Shown here: one piece after another, positions 34,561 through 46,064 of the stretch
How the letters are laid out: the number at the start of each line of letters is the position of its first letter
Position numbering within the stretch: position 1 is the stretch's first letter
Assembly (NCBI GenBank): GCA_029532415.1
Contig: JAQOTA010000053.1
Span: forward strand, 806,001-870,000
Length of the DNA: 64,000 nucleotides
From: Marasmius tenuissimus
Lineage: Eukaryota > Basidiomycota > Agaricomycetes > Agaricales > Marasmiaceae
Reading direction: 5' to 3'
Notes under the pieces: model-generated
The model's input: only the letters and a program-made list of their open reading frames with translations
What the model was told of the DNA's origin: nothing
Databases searched by the model: none
Made by a program: the position numbers and the translations under genes

Positions 34561-36401
34561 GCCACAGCGCAGCTTTCTGTTGGGTCTTCTTAAGCACTCA
34601 GAAGCTGCTACTCGGACCAAGATTCAGCATGATGATAACCATCATGCACCTCTCAAGCACAGCGTCTTCGAGAGCCGTTAGAGACTCCAATTTTAACTTT
34701 GGGTAATTACGAGGAGCCGGCCAAAGGCCGGGCGACAAGTAATGCTCTCTGTTAGCATTCGTACTCAACATCTGACTAGCATGTTCATGAGTGTATCTGA
34801 CTCATCACAGTACCAAAAAACAGGCACAATATCAATGGAGTTGCTTCCAAAGCCCTCAGGAGTCAGGCCTGGGCCCTGTACTATAAGCTGTATGGTAAAT
34901 CCATGATCTGTATCCCAATTTGAGTCTTCCATAGGATTGTAAACTGTTATTTGAGGCCTTGCTACAGTACAGTCATTGACATTTCAGTAGCGGGCCGTGC
35001 CGCGTAAGGCGGCGACCAAGGTTATTTCTATGACGGGCGCTTATTGACCATGGGCGCCCTCTCTCTCCCGCGATGTCATTTCAACGATCTCGATTTTTTT
35101 CTCAGCAAAAGATGAAGCACGGCAAATTTTTGACATTGAATGGCCACAAGTTACTCAGATACGTCAATCTGGATACGGAAAACAACCAACGTATAGGGAT
35201 CCCAGGAAGAGGTGGTTTTGAATTGGCTAATGCAACAGTCTCAGGACGATACGATACCTGTGATTACCTTTACTGCCTGCGTCTACACCGCAATTTTCTC
35301 TGATCGATTTCTACAGAATATCTATTCTGTAATGGCGATTAGACAGACATTAGGCAGACAAAATACGACGGCCATAGCGAACATCACCGACAAGCCAACG
35401 TCCAACACCCATCGTCATCGAGGCTCACAGTTTCTGCCTCAGCTGTGTCATCTTGCTCTCGTTTATTGCATTGTCACGTCAAAATCCAGGCTCATGCTAC
35501 TTGCCACGGTCTGCATGCCACTCGACCTCGGTTCTCATCACGTCTCGGAACGCACACACAACAGAGGCCGGTCCTCGGGCCATATAGATCGTGTACGGGA
35601 AAAGATACGACAATGAGCTGGATGAACTTGGAAATGCAGAAGATTGTTCTGAGTAGCGGCTATCCAGAGGGCCAGCTTCTCCCATTGGTTGCCTTATTGT
35701 TCGTGCTGCTCTCAATAGGGACAACGGGGACGATCTGCGAGCATGGCCCTTTTGACGACGAAGCGTAGGCTTCTTGTCTACAAGGCGCGTGCCGCGGTTT
35801 TCTCTCCCTTTTTGTTGTCAATTAACATTTCATTCACCACGTAGAAAGCGTCGGCGATACCTCAGTGACGCTCGAATCACGACTTGGAAATGATAAGAAG
35901 TCATAGCGAATCCGATCGGCTATACCCGTGATACTCGACAGTGGCGGGGATCGGGAAGATGGGTAGTAAAAGACTGGCAGGGAGTCGCTAGTGCCACATT
36001 CAAGAATCTACCGTCCGGTGAAAGAACTGGAGGCTGCGATTGGAAGTTGTAGGTGAAGAAGTAAGAGCTACTGTGAAATGGCCTCCCGATGACGCGCTGG
36101 CGTGGCCGCTGATATTCACCAATTACTGGCGATGGTCGACCCAGTATGAGGTTGGCGGAGACGGGAAACAGGAGCTCGAGAGAGAGAGGGGAGTGTTGAG
36201 TCGTGAGAGAAGGGTGTCAGTATACGCTCTTTGACCCCCTCCTCTCCAAAGAGGGACGACTCGCCACTTAGATCTATAATCCTATTTCGTACCACCCGGG
36301 AACTAACCAGCATAGATCCCAACGTACTCGATGCTACCCTTAGTAAGTTATACTTCTAATTTTTCTTCAAAGCAAGGATCTGAGCTCTTCTTAATCATCC
36401 A
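34561..36401. other. Intergenic, no gene recognised
   Basis: 35026-35110 (GACGGGCGCTTA ... CTCTCCCGCGATGTC) is a third copy of a short segment also found at 41134-41225 and 44680-44770. Confidence 0.45.
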
Positions 36402-36660
36402 TCACAAGCTGCGGTTCGTCGCATTGTCTATGACTATACCATTAGTCTGGACTCCGTGCTTGGCGAAGAATTCCGTCACTTCAGTATCGATACCAGTGCT
36501 GCCACCTGCCAATAGCGGACGGAATTTCTAGCCGCAAAAATATTCGAGAACGATGCTACTACCTACCTTGACCAAGAACCTCCCCGCTGGAGATGGAATG
36601 CTTTGAAAGCTTCTCAACATTAGCAGGGTCGACGTGAGCTCAAGTGTCTTCTCCTGCTAG
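36402..36660 (-). pseudogene. Possible 3' end of an unrecognised gene
   Basis: The minus strand has an exon at 36527-36402 preceded by a CTAG acceptor, reading GIDTEVTEFFAKHGVQTNG and ending at TGA. It can join an upstream piece (donor near 36563) in frame. Composition and splice signals look coding, but I find no further exons and no family. It may be a fragment. Confidence 0.25.
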
Positions 36661-37022
36661 GAAGGATGAGGTGAAAGTGCACCGAGTCGTAACCTCCAGC
36701 TTTAAAATTTGGGCGTTCAAGGCACTAACACATGCAGGCGGGGCCTTGTGACCATTATAGACCATGGCTCAAGCAGGATAGACTTCGGTAATTCAATAAA
36801 ACCAGCCCCCATGGGACAAAATTGTGTAAGGATGGAGTCGTCTGAGAGGTGGGGGCAGGTGGGGGCGAGGAAGAATTGAATACAGGACGGCATCTGGCGG
36901 CATCTTCTGATTTTTGCGGCCCGGAAGAACACGTCGGCTATTCCAATTTCCGGGAGTTATCCCAAGTGTATAAGAAACCACCATGATGTTGATTTGACCT
37001 TGCTTCATCTCGACTCTCTATC

Positions 37023-38460
37023 ATGTCGGAAAGGAATATCAACTCTCTGAAGGTGTGCTTCAGATCATGATACAGTGTCTGCACGCTAACCTTTAATCTT
37101 AGGTTTCCGCCGTCAGCAAAATCAAAAGCTTGATAAACTGTCTTGTGAGCATCAAGGATGAGACTGGCGAGTTTCTGTTGCTCTTAGCGGACGGGAGGGT
37201 AATTGATGCTAAGGGTTGGAATGACTGGGAGGTATTCCAATTTCGTTCACTTGATTCTTACTCGTCATCTAATCAGCCACTCTAGTGGACTCATGGAATT
37301 GGTACGAACACCCTCACTCAGTTCGCGATTCAGATTTCAGACTATACTGTAGGCCTTTACGGACTGCTCAAGTTTCACCAAATCAGCAATGATCAGGATG
37401 CCCTTGACATTGCACTTTCTTGGTTCCGTGACCGATTTGAGATTGGAACCACCAAGGTACGTACGATACACCATTGATGGTCCCTCTTCCGCGCATAACC
37501 CCTCGCCTAATTATGTAGAACGTGAACACCATGTCTCCTCTTCTCACTGCCGCGTATCTTCACGAAAGCAAGCGCGCTGACTATCACGCCCACCTGGATT
37601 CTTGGGCTGAATGGGTCATGTACGATATGCCTCGCACAGAGGAAGGCGGGCTGCAACATATAACCTATGTCGCAGACAACTACCAGGAGCTGTGGGACGA
37701 CACGCTCATGATGTCCGTTATGCCCCTTGCCAAGATCGGCCTCGTGCTTCAGCGTCCGCATTACGTCGAAGAGGCCAAAGGGCAATTTCTGCTTCAGTGA
37801 GTGCACATCCCCATAACCCACACGAGCACATCCAGATATGATTCCCACAGCATCAAATATCTTCAGGATCTTGAGACTGGGCTGTGGTTCCACGGTACGC
37901 GATTTTTCGCTTACAGTCAATAGGCAGCAAGGTTTCTGACTGCTTCGATAGCTTGGACTTTCGATGGCCGGCACCATTTTGCACGAGCCAGGTGGGGACG
38001 CGGTAACTGTTGGGTGACAGTAGCCATCCCCGACTTTATCGAGATGCTTCAACTACCCGAAACCGACGGCCTTCGCCTGCATCTGGTGACATCTCTCGTC
38101 GCACAGATTGACGCGCTGGTCAAGTACCAGGACGTAAAGACTGGTTTGTGGCATACCATAATCGACGACGATACGTCTTATCTCGAGGCTTCTGCCACCG
38201 CTGGTTTTGCCTATGGGATTATGAAAGCTATCCGTCTACGGTTGATACCCAAGGAAGAACGCTACGTAAACGCTGCTAAACTGGCGATACAGGCGATCAT
38301 TGAAAACATCACTGAGGCAGGAGAGCTGAAGTTGGTGTCCTTCGGTACACCCGTTTTCCCTGACATCGATAGCTACAAAAAGATTCCTCTCACTAGCATG
38401 CCGTACGGACAGAGTTTGGCACTTCTGGCCCTGACCGAGTATCTTAGAACATTCCTGTAA
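37023..38460 (+). CDS. GH105-type unsaturated glycuronyl hydrolase
   Basis: Six-hairpin glycosidase of the YteR/RhiN type, which removes unsaturated uronic acid from the non-reducing end of pectin (rhamnogalacturonan) fragments. Seven exons (37023-37052, 37103-37231, 37286-37301, 37353-37456, 37519-37796, 37851-37894, 37952-38460) are in phase and give 369 residues, the usual family length. Signature segments are GWNDWEWTHGIGLYG, NTMSPLL, ELWDDTLMM with the candidate catalytic Asp at about 153/154, WTFDGRHHFARARWGRGN, a SATAGFAYGI helix and the final MPYGQSLALLALTEYL. There is no signal peptide, so it probably acts inside the cell on imported oligosaccharides, as fungal and bacterial GH105 enzymes often do. 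No pectinase or transporter lies beside it in this window. Confidence 0.85.
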
Positions 38461-39899
38461 TATGAATCAATTCAAGCTGGATGTAGATACTTGATATGCA
38501 ATAGACGTGGATGTAGTAGTTTCGAATTAACGAAGCCTAAACAAATCGTCCTCGCAAGAATGTGTATAATGGCCTAGATTCATCGCTCAGAGTGACTGAC
38601 GTTGGCCCTACTCATGACACTGCTATCTCTTGTCGACTTCCCGCCCTCATCACGTTCACGACCAATCATTGTTCGTCTTGAGGGTTGTTCGCCGAACCAA
38701 CTCAGAGCCCGCCGCCTACTAACCGAGTCCGGCGTTGCAAAGGTGCGATCGAAGCCCCTCTCTATATCCCGAAGTGGCACGTCCCTTGGTGGTGTATGAA
38801 CAAGTAAGAGAGGCTACGGATACAGTCAGGGTCACGTTCGACTTTGAGCATACTCATGGACTAACCTGGGCAGGTGAAATTTCCATGACGCTAGGTGAGC
38901 TACGTTTATGCCGCAACGATGTGTAAGGCTTGTGCTCGGACAGGGTGTAGTATGGGTGTCGTCCGAGTCTTCGTCCTCTTCGTACATTGTATCCACGCGA
39001 CGATGACTGAAAGTGGGACTGGAATAGGCTTCATTGGGAGTGTTCAAAGTCGATTTATTTGCATCTAGTCGCCAGCTTTTAGATATTGAGAGAAAGAGAA
39101 ACCAGAATGTTCCTTGCCATTGCAATAGGAATTCCGATGACGGTTGCGGTGGTGAGTTCTGGCAGGATCTCAGGTCGAATATTTGATTGACATTTGAGAA
39201 TCTGAAGGAGTCAAAGTAATCTGAGAGAATTTTCTGAGTAAAGCTAAAGCAAACGTACCCATTACCAATCCCGAAAGCACGACGAATGTATGAAGGAGCA
39301 TTCCTGGATTTCGAAGAAATTGCAGTAAGCGCCGGTTCTTCGCTCTCACTTTTACTCTCACTCAAGCACCCTCAAGCACCGTCAAGACGACCAAGTCGAA
39401 TGCTTTTCAACATAGATCTGACCACCGTTGAATCTCACAAATTAGTCTAAGGCTGTCGATCGATAGCTCGCAGACTACGACCACTGAGAAGGTCAAGTTG
39501 TCCCAAATTGAAGTCCCGACATTCTAGCTTCAACCCACTCGACAGACCGGGTCTACTCATCGAAACCAAAGGTCGACTGACGGTCACTCTCTCCCTACGA
39601 TGTACACAATCTTCGATATATCATTCTATAGATCGAAAAGCTTTCATCCGACATCATGATCATTTTAGGTGCATTCCGGCCTTTTCCTTCTTTGCCAAGG
39701 CCTTCTACTCTGCGAAAACCGAAAGACGAGGTCACCGGTGGCTGGAGAAGCGTAGAAGCAAAAGGAGCTCTTCAGCGTTACAATTCAATATTCATTTGAT
39801 ACGACGACGGCCATTGCGATTTGTAGCTGAATCGCCACGCCGGAGAAGATTCTTCTCGAATGCCAACATCGTCCTGGGAGCCCGTAGTTCTCCATAGCA
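38461..39899. other. Intergenic with a possible membrane-protein relic
   Basis: On the minus strand around 39310-39090 two pieces, MLLHTFVVLSGLVMG and ATVIGIPIAMARNILVSL, can be joined across an intron and look like transmembrane helices of a fungal multi-pass protein. No start or further exon was found. Otherwise no gene is seen. Confidence 0.3.
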
Positions 39900-41400
39900 T
39901 GCGACTTGGACCGGATGTTCGGTGCTGGTGAACGTGCCGGGGAGAGAACTCGGCGAACTCGGCGGTGCAGGTGCTCGCTTTACGAGACCGGATGTTGGAA
40001 GGAAGGTGAGTCTGAGCGATCCGTGTTTTCGGCCGGTGAAAAGAGACCTGGATTGTGCACGCAGCATGATGGCGAACGGAGTGATAGATGTGTTGATGAC
40101 GGGTGCTCGTTAGACCTGACTCCTTCGAGGCGTAGAGAGAGAGAGATAAGAGTGTTCGTTTCTGGTCCCGTATTGTAAAGGTGGATGCCGATGGCGGCGA
40201 TGAAGAGGAGGTCGAAAAATCGAGGGCATCTCCTTCCACAGCCGGTGAAGACGAGGACGTAGGGAAGGCGATAGTAGACGGTGGTGGTGACGACGCCAAC
40301 CCCACCGGTGACGACAACGAAGGTATGTCCAAATCCAAACCAGGCATCGAGAGTAGACTCGTCATACTCGAACCATCCAGCTGTAAGACCCTCCTCCTCA
40401 AATTCGGCTTCTGTGAGGGACTCGCCATCGGAAGCGCGAGGTTTAATGGATGTAACGTTGACTGGGTTTGAATGGAGGTGTCCTGACTTTGATTTCCTTT
40501 CCTTTACGCAATTGAACGGGAGCGGTGTTGAGTGTGGTGTGGATTTGGGTGGAGTCCGTGCGGTACTACGAATAGAATAGGTAAGTTAGACGCGACTTGC
40601 GAGAGTAGAATGAATGATACGCACGTAAACGATCCCAACAGGCTTCATTCCCGGGACACGTCGTCTTCCTCGTCATTGTCTGGTGAATTGAAAGTTCGAG
40701 CGTAGAATTTTCCCGTCGTGGTTCTTCATCCAATTCGTCCTTCTCCTCGTCTTCATTGGAATCACCATCAGCGTCAGCATCCAAATCCCCATCCCTTTCT
40801 CTCTCCCACTCCTCGGTATACCGATCAAGATCTCCGACACTCAACAGCCAGATCTTCACAGTCGACCTCTGGACCATCATCAATGGGCCATCGAGCTAGT
40901 GCCGTAGAGACATTCGAACGAATGCGTGTTGGTTATAAGAAAGGTGCATGATTACGAGTCCGGAGCCTGATTGATGAAATTATCCATGTTAGTGAGACTC
41001 GAAAAGACAGGAAGACCATTCGCACCTTCCACAGCTATGGCACCCATATCATAGCCTAAAAAAGTTTCACCGCTTCGGCGTATGGTTGAAAAAGACCGTT
41101 ACGATGTGGGTTGGATGATGGTGGTTTGAATTTGGTGACGGGCGCTTACCGAACGCCTTGGGCTCTTCTCTAGCTCCCGCGATGTTCGACGCCCGTGGTC
41201 TCGATTCCCAGCAAAGAACGACGGCAATATCCAAGGCTCAACAAGTATAAGCCATTCAGAACAAAACTGTTCCCCTTTTTCATATAGTAGATATCTGAAC
41301 GCTCGCGAAGAAAACCTTCCCTTCACCAATCCACTGCTCGAGGCCACCAACAAGCTGGCACTGGACGCGGACATTGTCTAAGATGGCCTCAACAGAGAAG
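39900..41400. repeat. Duplicated degenerate block, copy 1
   Basis: The block aligns in order with 43640-44960. Shared segments include CATCGAGAGTAGACTCGTC near 40347 and the CCTCCTCCTCAAATTCG region near 40388. TTTCCTTTACGC near 40500 and the ATGATACGCACGTAAAC area near 40613 are shared too, as is the GACGGGCGCTTA segment near 41136. On the minus strand both copies keep traces of an acidic coding exon (SDGESLTEAEFEEEGLTAG here), but frames are broken between exons. I do not recognise the ancestral gene. Confidence 0.5.
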
Positions 41401-43639
41401 AAGTGAGTACCTTTGACCGTCGATGGTCTCTTCTATTGGGTCTTAGAACACTTGGTTGATCACCTCCCAAGGATCAATATTGCGCGTATGAATCCAAGTG
41501 GTTTGAAGGCTGTTTGAATTGCTCGTACTGAGACGTTGGAAGCTGCCAAACTGGCATTGCGGTATGTCAAAGTAACAGCCCCCAAGAAGTCCTCAGGATA
41601 TATCCTGTTCGGGATTGACTATGTTCTCTCTCGTAGACAATAGGCCATCCATGCGTCGGAGCAATCAAGTTCCATACTTACTTGGTGAGATTCTCGATTA
41701 CCCTTGGATGAGAATGGAAAAGGTGGGTGGGACGGGAGGCACGAGGAAGGGAAGCGGAGAAGGGTGACACGAGCCCCCATGCACTACTCGTTCTGAAGGA
41801 GAGGGGACTATGGTTAGAGGACTCGGGACACCTCCAGCATTTCCCATGGATTGTCGCGCATGTGTATCCCTTCAAGACCCCTCTCACCAGAACTTATCCC
41901 GCCAACCTTCACGTACGCGCTCCCCGACTTCCAAATCCATCAGAGAGCATGGCACCCCACGACTACTTCATCCTATTTGTCTTGGCTCTTCCTGGACTTG
42001 ATTTCTGTCTGAATTCCAAAGTTGTTTCATCCCAAGCAACGCATCGTATAAACAGTTTCTTCTGAGTCTATTCCTAGCAAAACGTTCGAGCACACGCACG
42101 AGGATGAACCAACACTGTTAGACATGTCAAGACCACCATTATTGACCAAAGCCACAACTCCAGCCATCTTACAAACATCCATACAGCGACCAAGGAACCA
42201 AGGAACACGCCTCAGCCGTGATTGAGAGAGAGAGGCGAACTACCGCGATGTCAGACTCGAATGCAGCAAAAGAAATGGGATTTACCAGACCTTGTGTTCG
42301 CGGCAACTCGGAATAAAACTGCCATAATTGCAAGGCGATGACTTGGCCTTCGAGTGGTGCTTCTTCTCGGCGTCGGCGTTTCGGGATCTAGACTTGTCTG
42401 GTTTGGATGACAATCATGTATTCAGACTATGCTGCGGAACAACGAGACAAGGAACGTAAAGTAACAACAACTAGCTGGCAGAAAACGCGAAAATAGAACG
42501 AGAAAAGAGCTATAATATCCTGACCGCAAGCCGAGCCCCTATCATCAACATGAGCTTCGTCTTAACCCATGTCAACATTCAACCCACGGCCTTGGATCGT
42601 TGACTTACTCCTCCCAGCCCTTTCCATCTCGCGAAACCAGTATCATCACAAGCTCTTCACCTCGTCGCTCTCACTCGCCTCAATCCAGCGGGGCCGATCC
42701 CCTAGAACTTCTCCCGATATCCTCCCCCCTCTGCCTCGACCGCTTGGCCCTCCTCACGAGGAACTTCCTCTGTGCCTGACGCCTTCAATGAGGGGGCATT
42801 GAATAGTAAATACAACGCCGAAGGATTCGTCCCCGCTGAGAGGTAGGATGACGGATGTTTCGAATAACTTGTGGATAGAAGGAACAGGATAGAGTCGGCG
42901 ACGTTGAAAGACCAGATTGGCTTAGACACGCCTCCACTCCGCTCGCGTAGAGGACGTCCCCAAAACCAAACCACCCACCCCAGGAACATGACCCTTGAGC
43001 TTGTCCTCCTTCGGCTCGTTAAGACGATGCGCATCCACGAATGGTCGAGCTGTGAGCATAATCAGCCAACTCGTGAACAGCGGAAAAGAGGCCGTGATAA
43101 GATCCAGAGGTCGTGGCGGTGTATCAATAAAAGATGTTGGGATTTGGAACGGAGGTTGTCGAGAGAGGTTGGGGAAGTCGAATCGTGGATAGAATCTCCA
43201 TCAAGTTTGCCATCACTGGGATGGGATAGGGTTCGAAGTGGTTAAAGGGGCTGCATCGAAGGAGGAAAGAAAAGGGAGACTTCAAGCTTGAAGAGGCGGC
43301 CAGAAACAAACCGCTCGTGTAGCGGGCTCGGCGAATGACGGTTGATCATCCCAGCCCAATCGTGCCAGCATTAGATGAGGATGACAGCGTAGAGAGAGGT
43401 AACCGGACCGTTATCTTCAACGAAACGATGTGGCAATGTTGAGGTGGACGAGCCGGCCAGCCAGTTGGTTTAAACTTGTCAATGATTGACCCGCGAGAAG
43501 CACCATCACTCAAACCCTCCCCTCTTCCCTCGAGGCCTCGATTAGACCTCTGCCTCCAATTCTCAATCCTCCCCGCAAGACGCTCACTCCGTTTCCTCCG
43601 TGCAGCCGATAATACAGGTGTCTTCATCGAAAGGTAGGG
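41401..43639. other. Intergenic between the duplicated blocks
   Basis: No gene recognised. Open frames here are short, overlap on opposite strands and lack motifs. Confidence 0.4.
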
Positions 43640-44960
43640 CATCGAATAAGACGCTGGAAGTGAAGAGCGCTCGTTTGCGTTCTCGTGTTGGGGGAGTAGT
43701 GATCATGAAGAAGGCTATGCGACGACATGGATCTTCCCACAACCCGTGGAGACAAAGACGGTGGGGATGGGAGACCAGATAGTAGTGGCGGTGGTGACGA
43801 TGAAACACTCCGAATCTAACAGGAGACGAGGGGGACACGTCTAAAGCCATACTGGGCATCGAAAGTAGACTCGTCGTACTCGACGCTTCGCCAACATCTC
43901 GGAGGGCGTACATTGGGTTTTTCATCCCAGCACCGACACCGACTCGGCTCAGATAGTCTTCGAACGCGTCTCCGTCCCAGTTGCCTCCGACGAGCCCAGC
44001 TGTGAGGTCTTCCTCCTCAAATTCGTCTCCTGCGAGGGAACCATCGTCGGAGGCAAGAGGTGTGTTGGGTGTGATGACTAGGTGAAGGTAGACGTGTCCT
44101 CTGGTTTGAAGACTGTAGGCGCGTTTTCTTTTCCTTTACGCGATCAAACGGGGATTGTGTTGAGCGCGATGCAGATTTGCGTAGAGTCTGCTAGGTACTA
44201 AGTGTAGAGTAGGTAAGTAGATGTGACGAATAGAGCTAGAATGTATGATACGCACGAAAACAACTCCAACGGGTTTCATCCTCGTCCTTATCGGGTGTGT
44301 CAAAGACGTTCTGAGCATAAAATCCTCCTCAGCTTCCCATCATGGTCCTCATTCAAGCTGCCAGTTGCCTCAGGCCTACAGGAGTCGAAAGTTGGATGTT
44401 GAAATCCAAGCATCACATCGAGCCAGTACTGTAGAGACCTTCGAGCGAACACATGTCGGTCAGGAAAAACACCAATTGGTGTTTACGAGTTCAGAGCCTC
44501 GGTACACTAACAAGAGAATTATCCATGTTAGCGAGTCGACTGGGAAGGAAAGGGAGAACATACACACCTCCTAGAATTACAAGACCGCTATCAATGCAAT
44601 CGCCCAAATTCCACTGCTTTCACAAATTTTGGGGATAGAAAGACTGTTGCGAGGGGTTGGATGATGGTGGTTTGATTTTAGCAACAGGTGCTTATCGGAC
44701 ACCTTTTCTCTTCTCTCCCGCAATGTCGACACCCGCGACTTTGGTTCTCAGCGAGCAACGACAGCAACGTTCAGCAGACACATGGGGCCAGACTTGACTA
44801 CCATCTCAACGAGCTCGTCCTTGGACCTGAATGTTGAACTTGACACTCACGGGGAAACCTTCCCTTCAGTGTTCACCTATCCAATGTCCCAGTTGTCGAC
44901 TGGCTGGTGGCAAGCTACTGAACTGGGCAATTTACATCTAAGATGTCCTCAGCAGGAAAG
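43640..44960. repeat. Duplicated degenerate block, copy 2
   Basis: Counterpart of 39900-41400 in the same orientation. The acidic minus-strand exon reads SDDGSLAGDEFEEEDLTAG (about 44075-44000) and continues to a TTSLLSMPSMALDV segment near 43870, matching MTSLLSMPGLDLDI in copy 1. Splice and frame continuity are lost elsewhere, so both copies are probably dead genes of one unknown family. Confidence 0.5.
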
Positions 44961-45060
44961 ATGTGAGTGTCCCTCAACGTCAGCCATCTGTGTAACTCGC
45001 TGACTTGACTTCTAAACAATTTCTATAGGTATTCTGTCTGATGACTGAGAACACAATATA

Positions 45061-45063
45061 TAT
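45061..45063. repeat. Possible 3-bp target duplication, left
   Basis: TAT immediately before the inverted-repeat element; TAT also follows it at 46062-46064. A 3-bp match can be chance. Confidence 0.35.
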
Positions 45064-46061
45064 CACGGCGGGATTTTTGATGTCCACTTGTGCTTTGTGT
45101 GGTGATGTCCAGTCAGTTGTCCAGTCAGTTGTCCAGTCAGTTGTCCAGTAGGATGTCCACTGCTTCTCAGTCACGATACAGTCACAGATGTGCTGTTAAT
45201 AGGCAGGAAATTGTCACAGGTTTGACCTTTTTCACCCAGCGAGCATGATCAAACTGCCAAAGAGCGGAGTGCAAGCTACTTGTGCTCATACCAGATCCAA
45301 AGTCTTGGTGCTTGGTGCTTGGATCAGGCACACAGACACAGCCTGTGAAGGGTAAGGACTTTGTGTCCCCTTATGTACTTTCAGAAGCCACCACATTTAT
45401 TGCACTGTTATACAGTTGTTCTGATTCAGGGTTCAACAGTTTGTAGAGGCTATGAAACGTCGGGTCCAGGGAAGTGGAAAGAGCAGATGGGAAGATGTTA
45501 TGCTGGAAAGACGTGGGGGTCTAAGTGTAAGGAAAGGGGCTGATAAACTATAAAAGGATAATCACGTCATGTGATCTTCCCAATATAGCTTATTGTCAAT
45601 TCTCCATTCATTTATCCGCATTGTTGTGCTTCTTTGTGCTTCAAGTACTGATCACCATACTGGGCAACTACAAATGGGTGTGCTGAAGGTATGGGAGGTC
45701 TTGTAGGAGGGCCAATGCTGCACGGCATTTAAAAGCCACAGTTCTGTCAAAGGTGCCCCTTGTCACTACAAAGAGAAAGATAGGTATCAGCCCCAGGGAG
45801 GTCCAGGCTCAAAAGGGAGGTGCAAGAACCATTGACCAGAGGCCAGACCCAGGGCTCGGGTACTGTAAGCCAGTCTTGCTGGGTGGTGGTCCCTTTCATG
45901 AGAATAATCAAGGCCAGAATGCAGCAATGCTCTTATGAATGAACAGTTTTTGTTCGATTTTGGTCACAGCCTGTGAGTGGACATCCTACTGGACAACCAA
46001 CTGGACAACTGACTGGACATCACCACACAAAGCATGAGTGGACATCCAAAATCCCGCTGTG
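45064..46061. mobile_element. 998-bp non-autonomous DNA transposon with long inverted ends
   Basis: The left end (45064-45161, 98 bp) and right end (45976-46061, 86 bp) are inverted repeats that begin CACGGCGGGATTTT and CACAGCGGGATTTT. The 12-bp length difference is one unit of an internal array: GTCCAGTCAGTT occurs three times in a row at 45107-45142 but only twice (one diverged) in the right end. Such subterminal arrays are usually transposase-binding sites. About 815 bp of interior holds no convincing coding sequence. Superfamily cannot be assigned from the ends alone. Confidence 0.75.
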
Positions 46062-46064
46062 TAT

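Noticed and set aside
41380..41680. Possible GH105 relic: an EAAKLALR peptide and an ATG-plus-donor start like the gene at 37023
   Set aside because: Only about five residues match the real gene (AAKLA) and no catalytic segment is present, so chance is likely.
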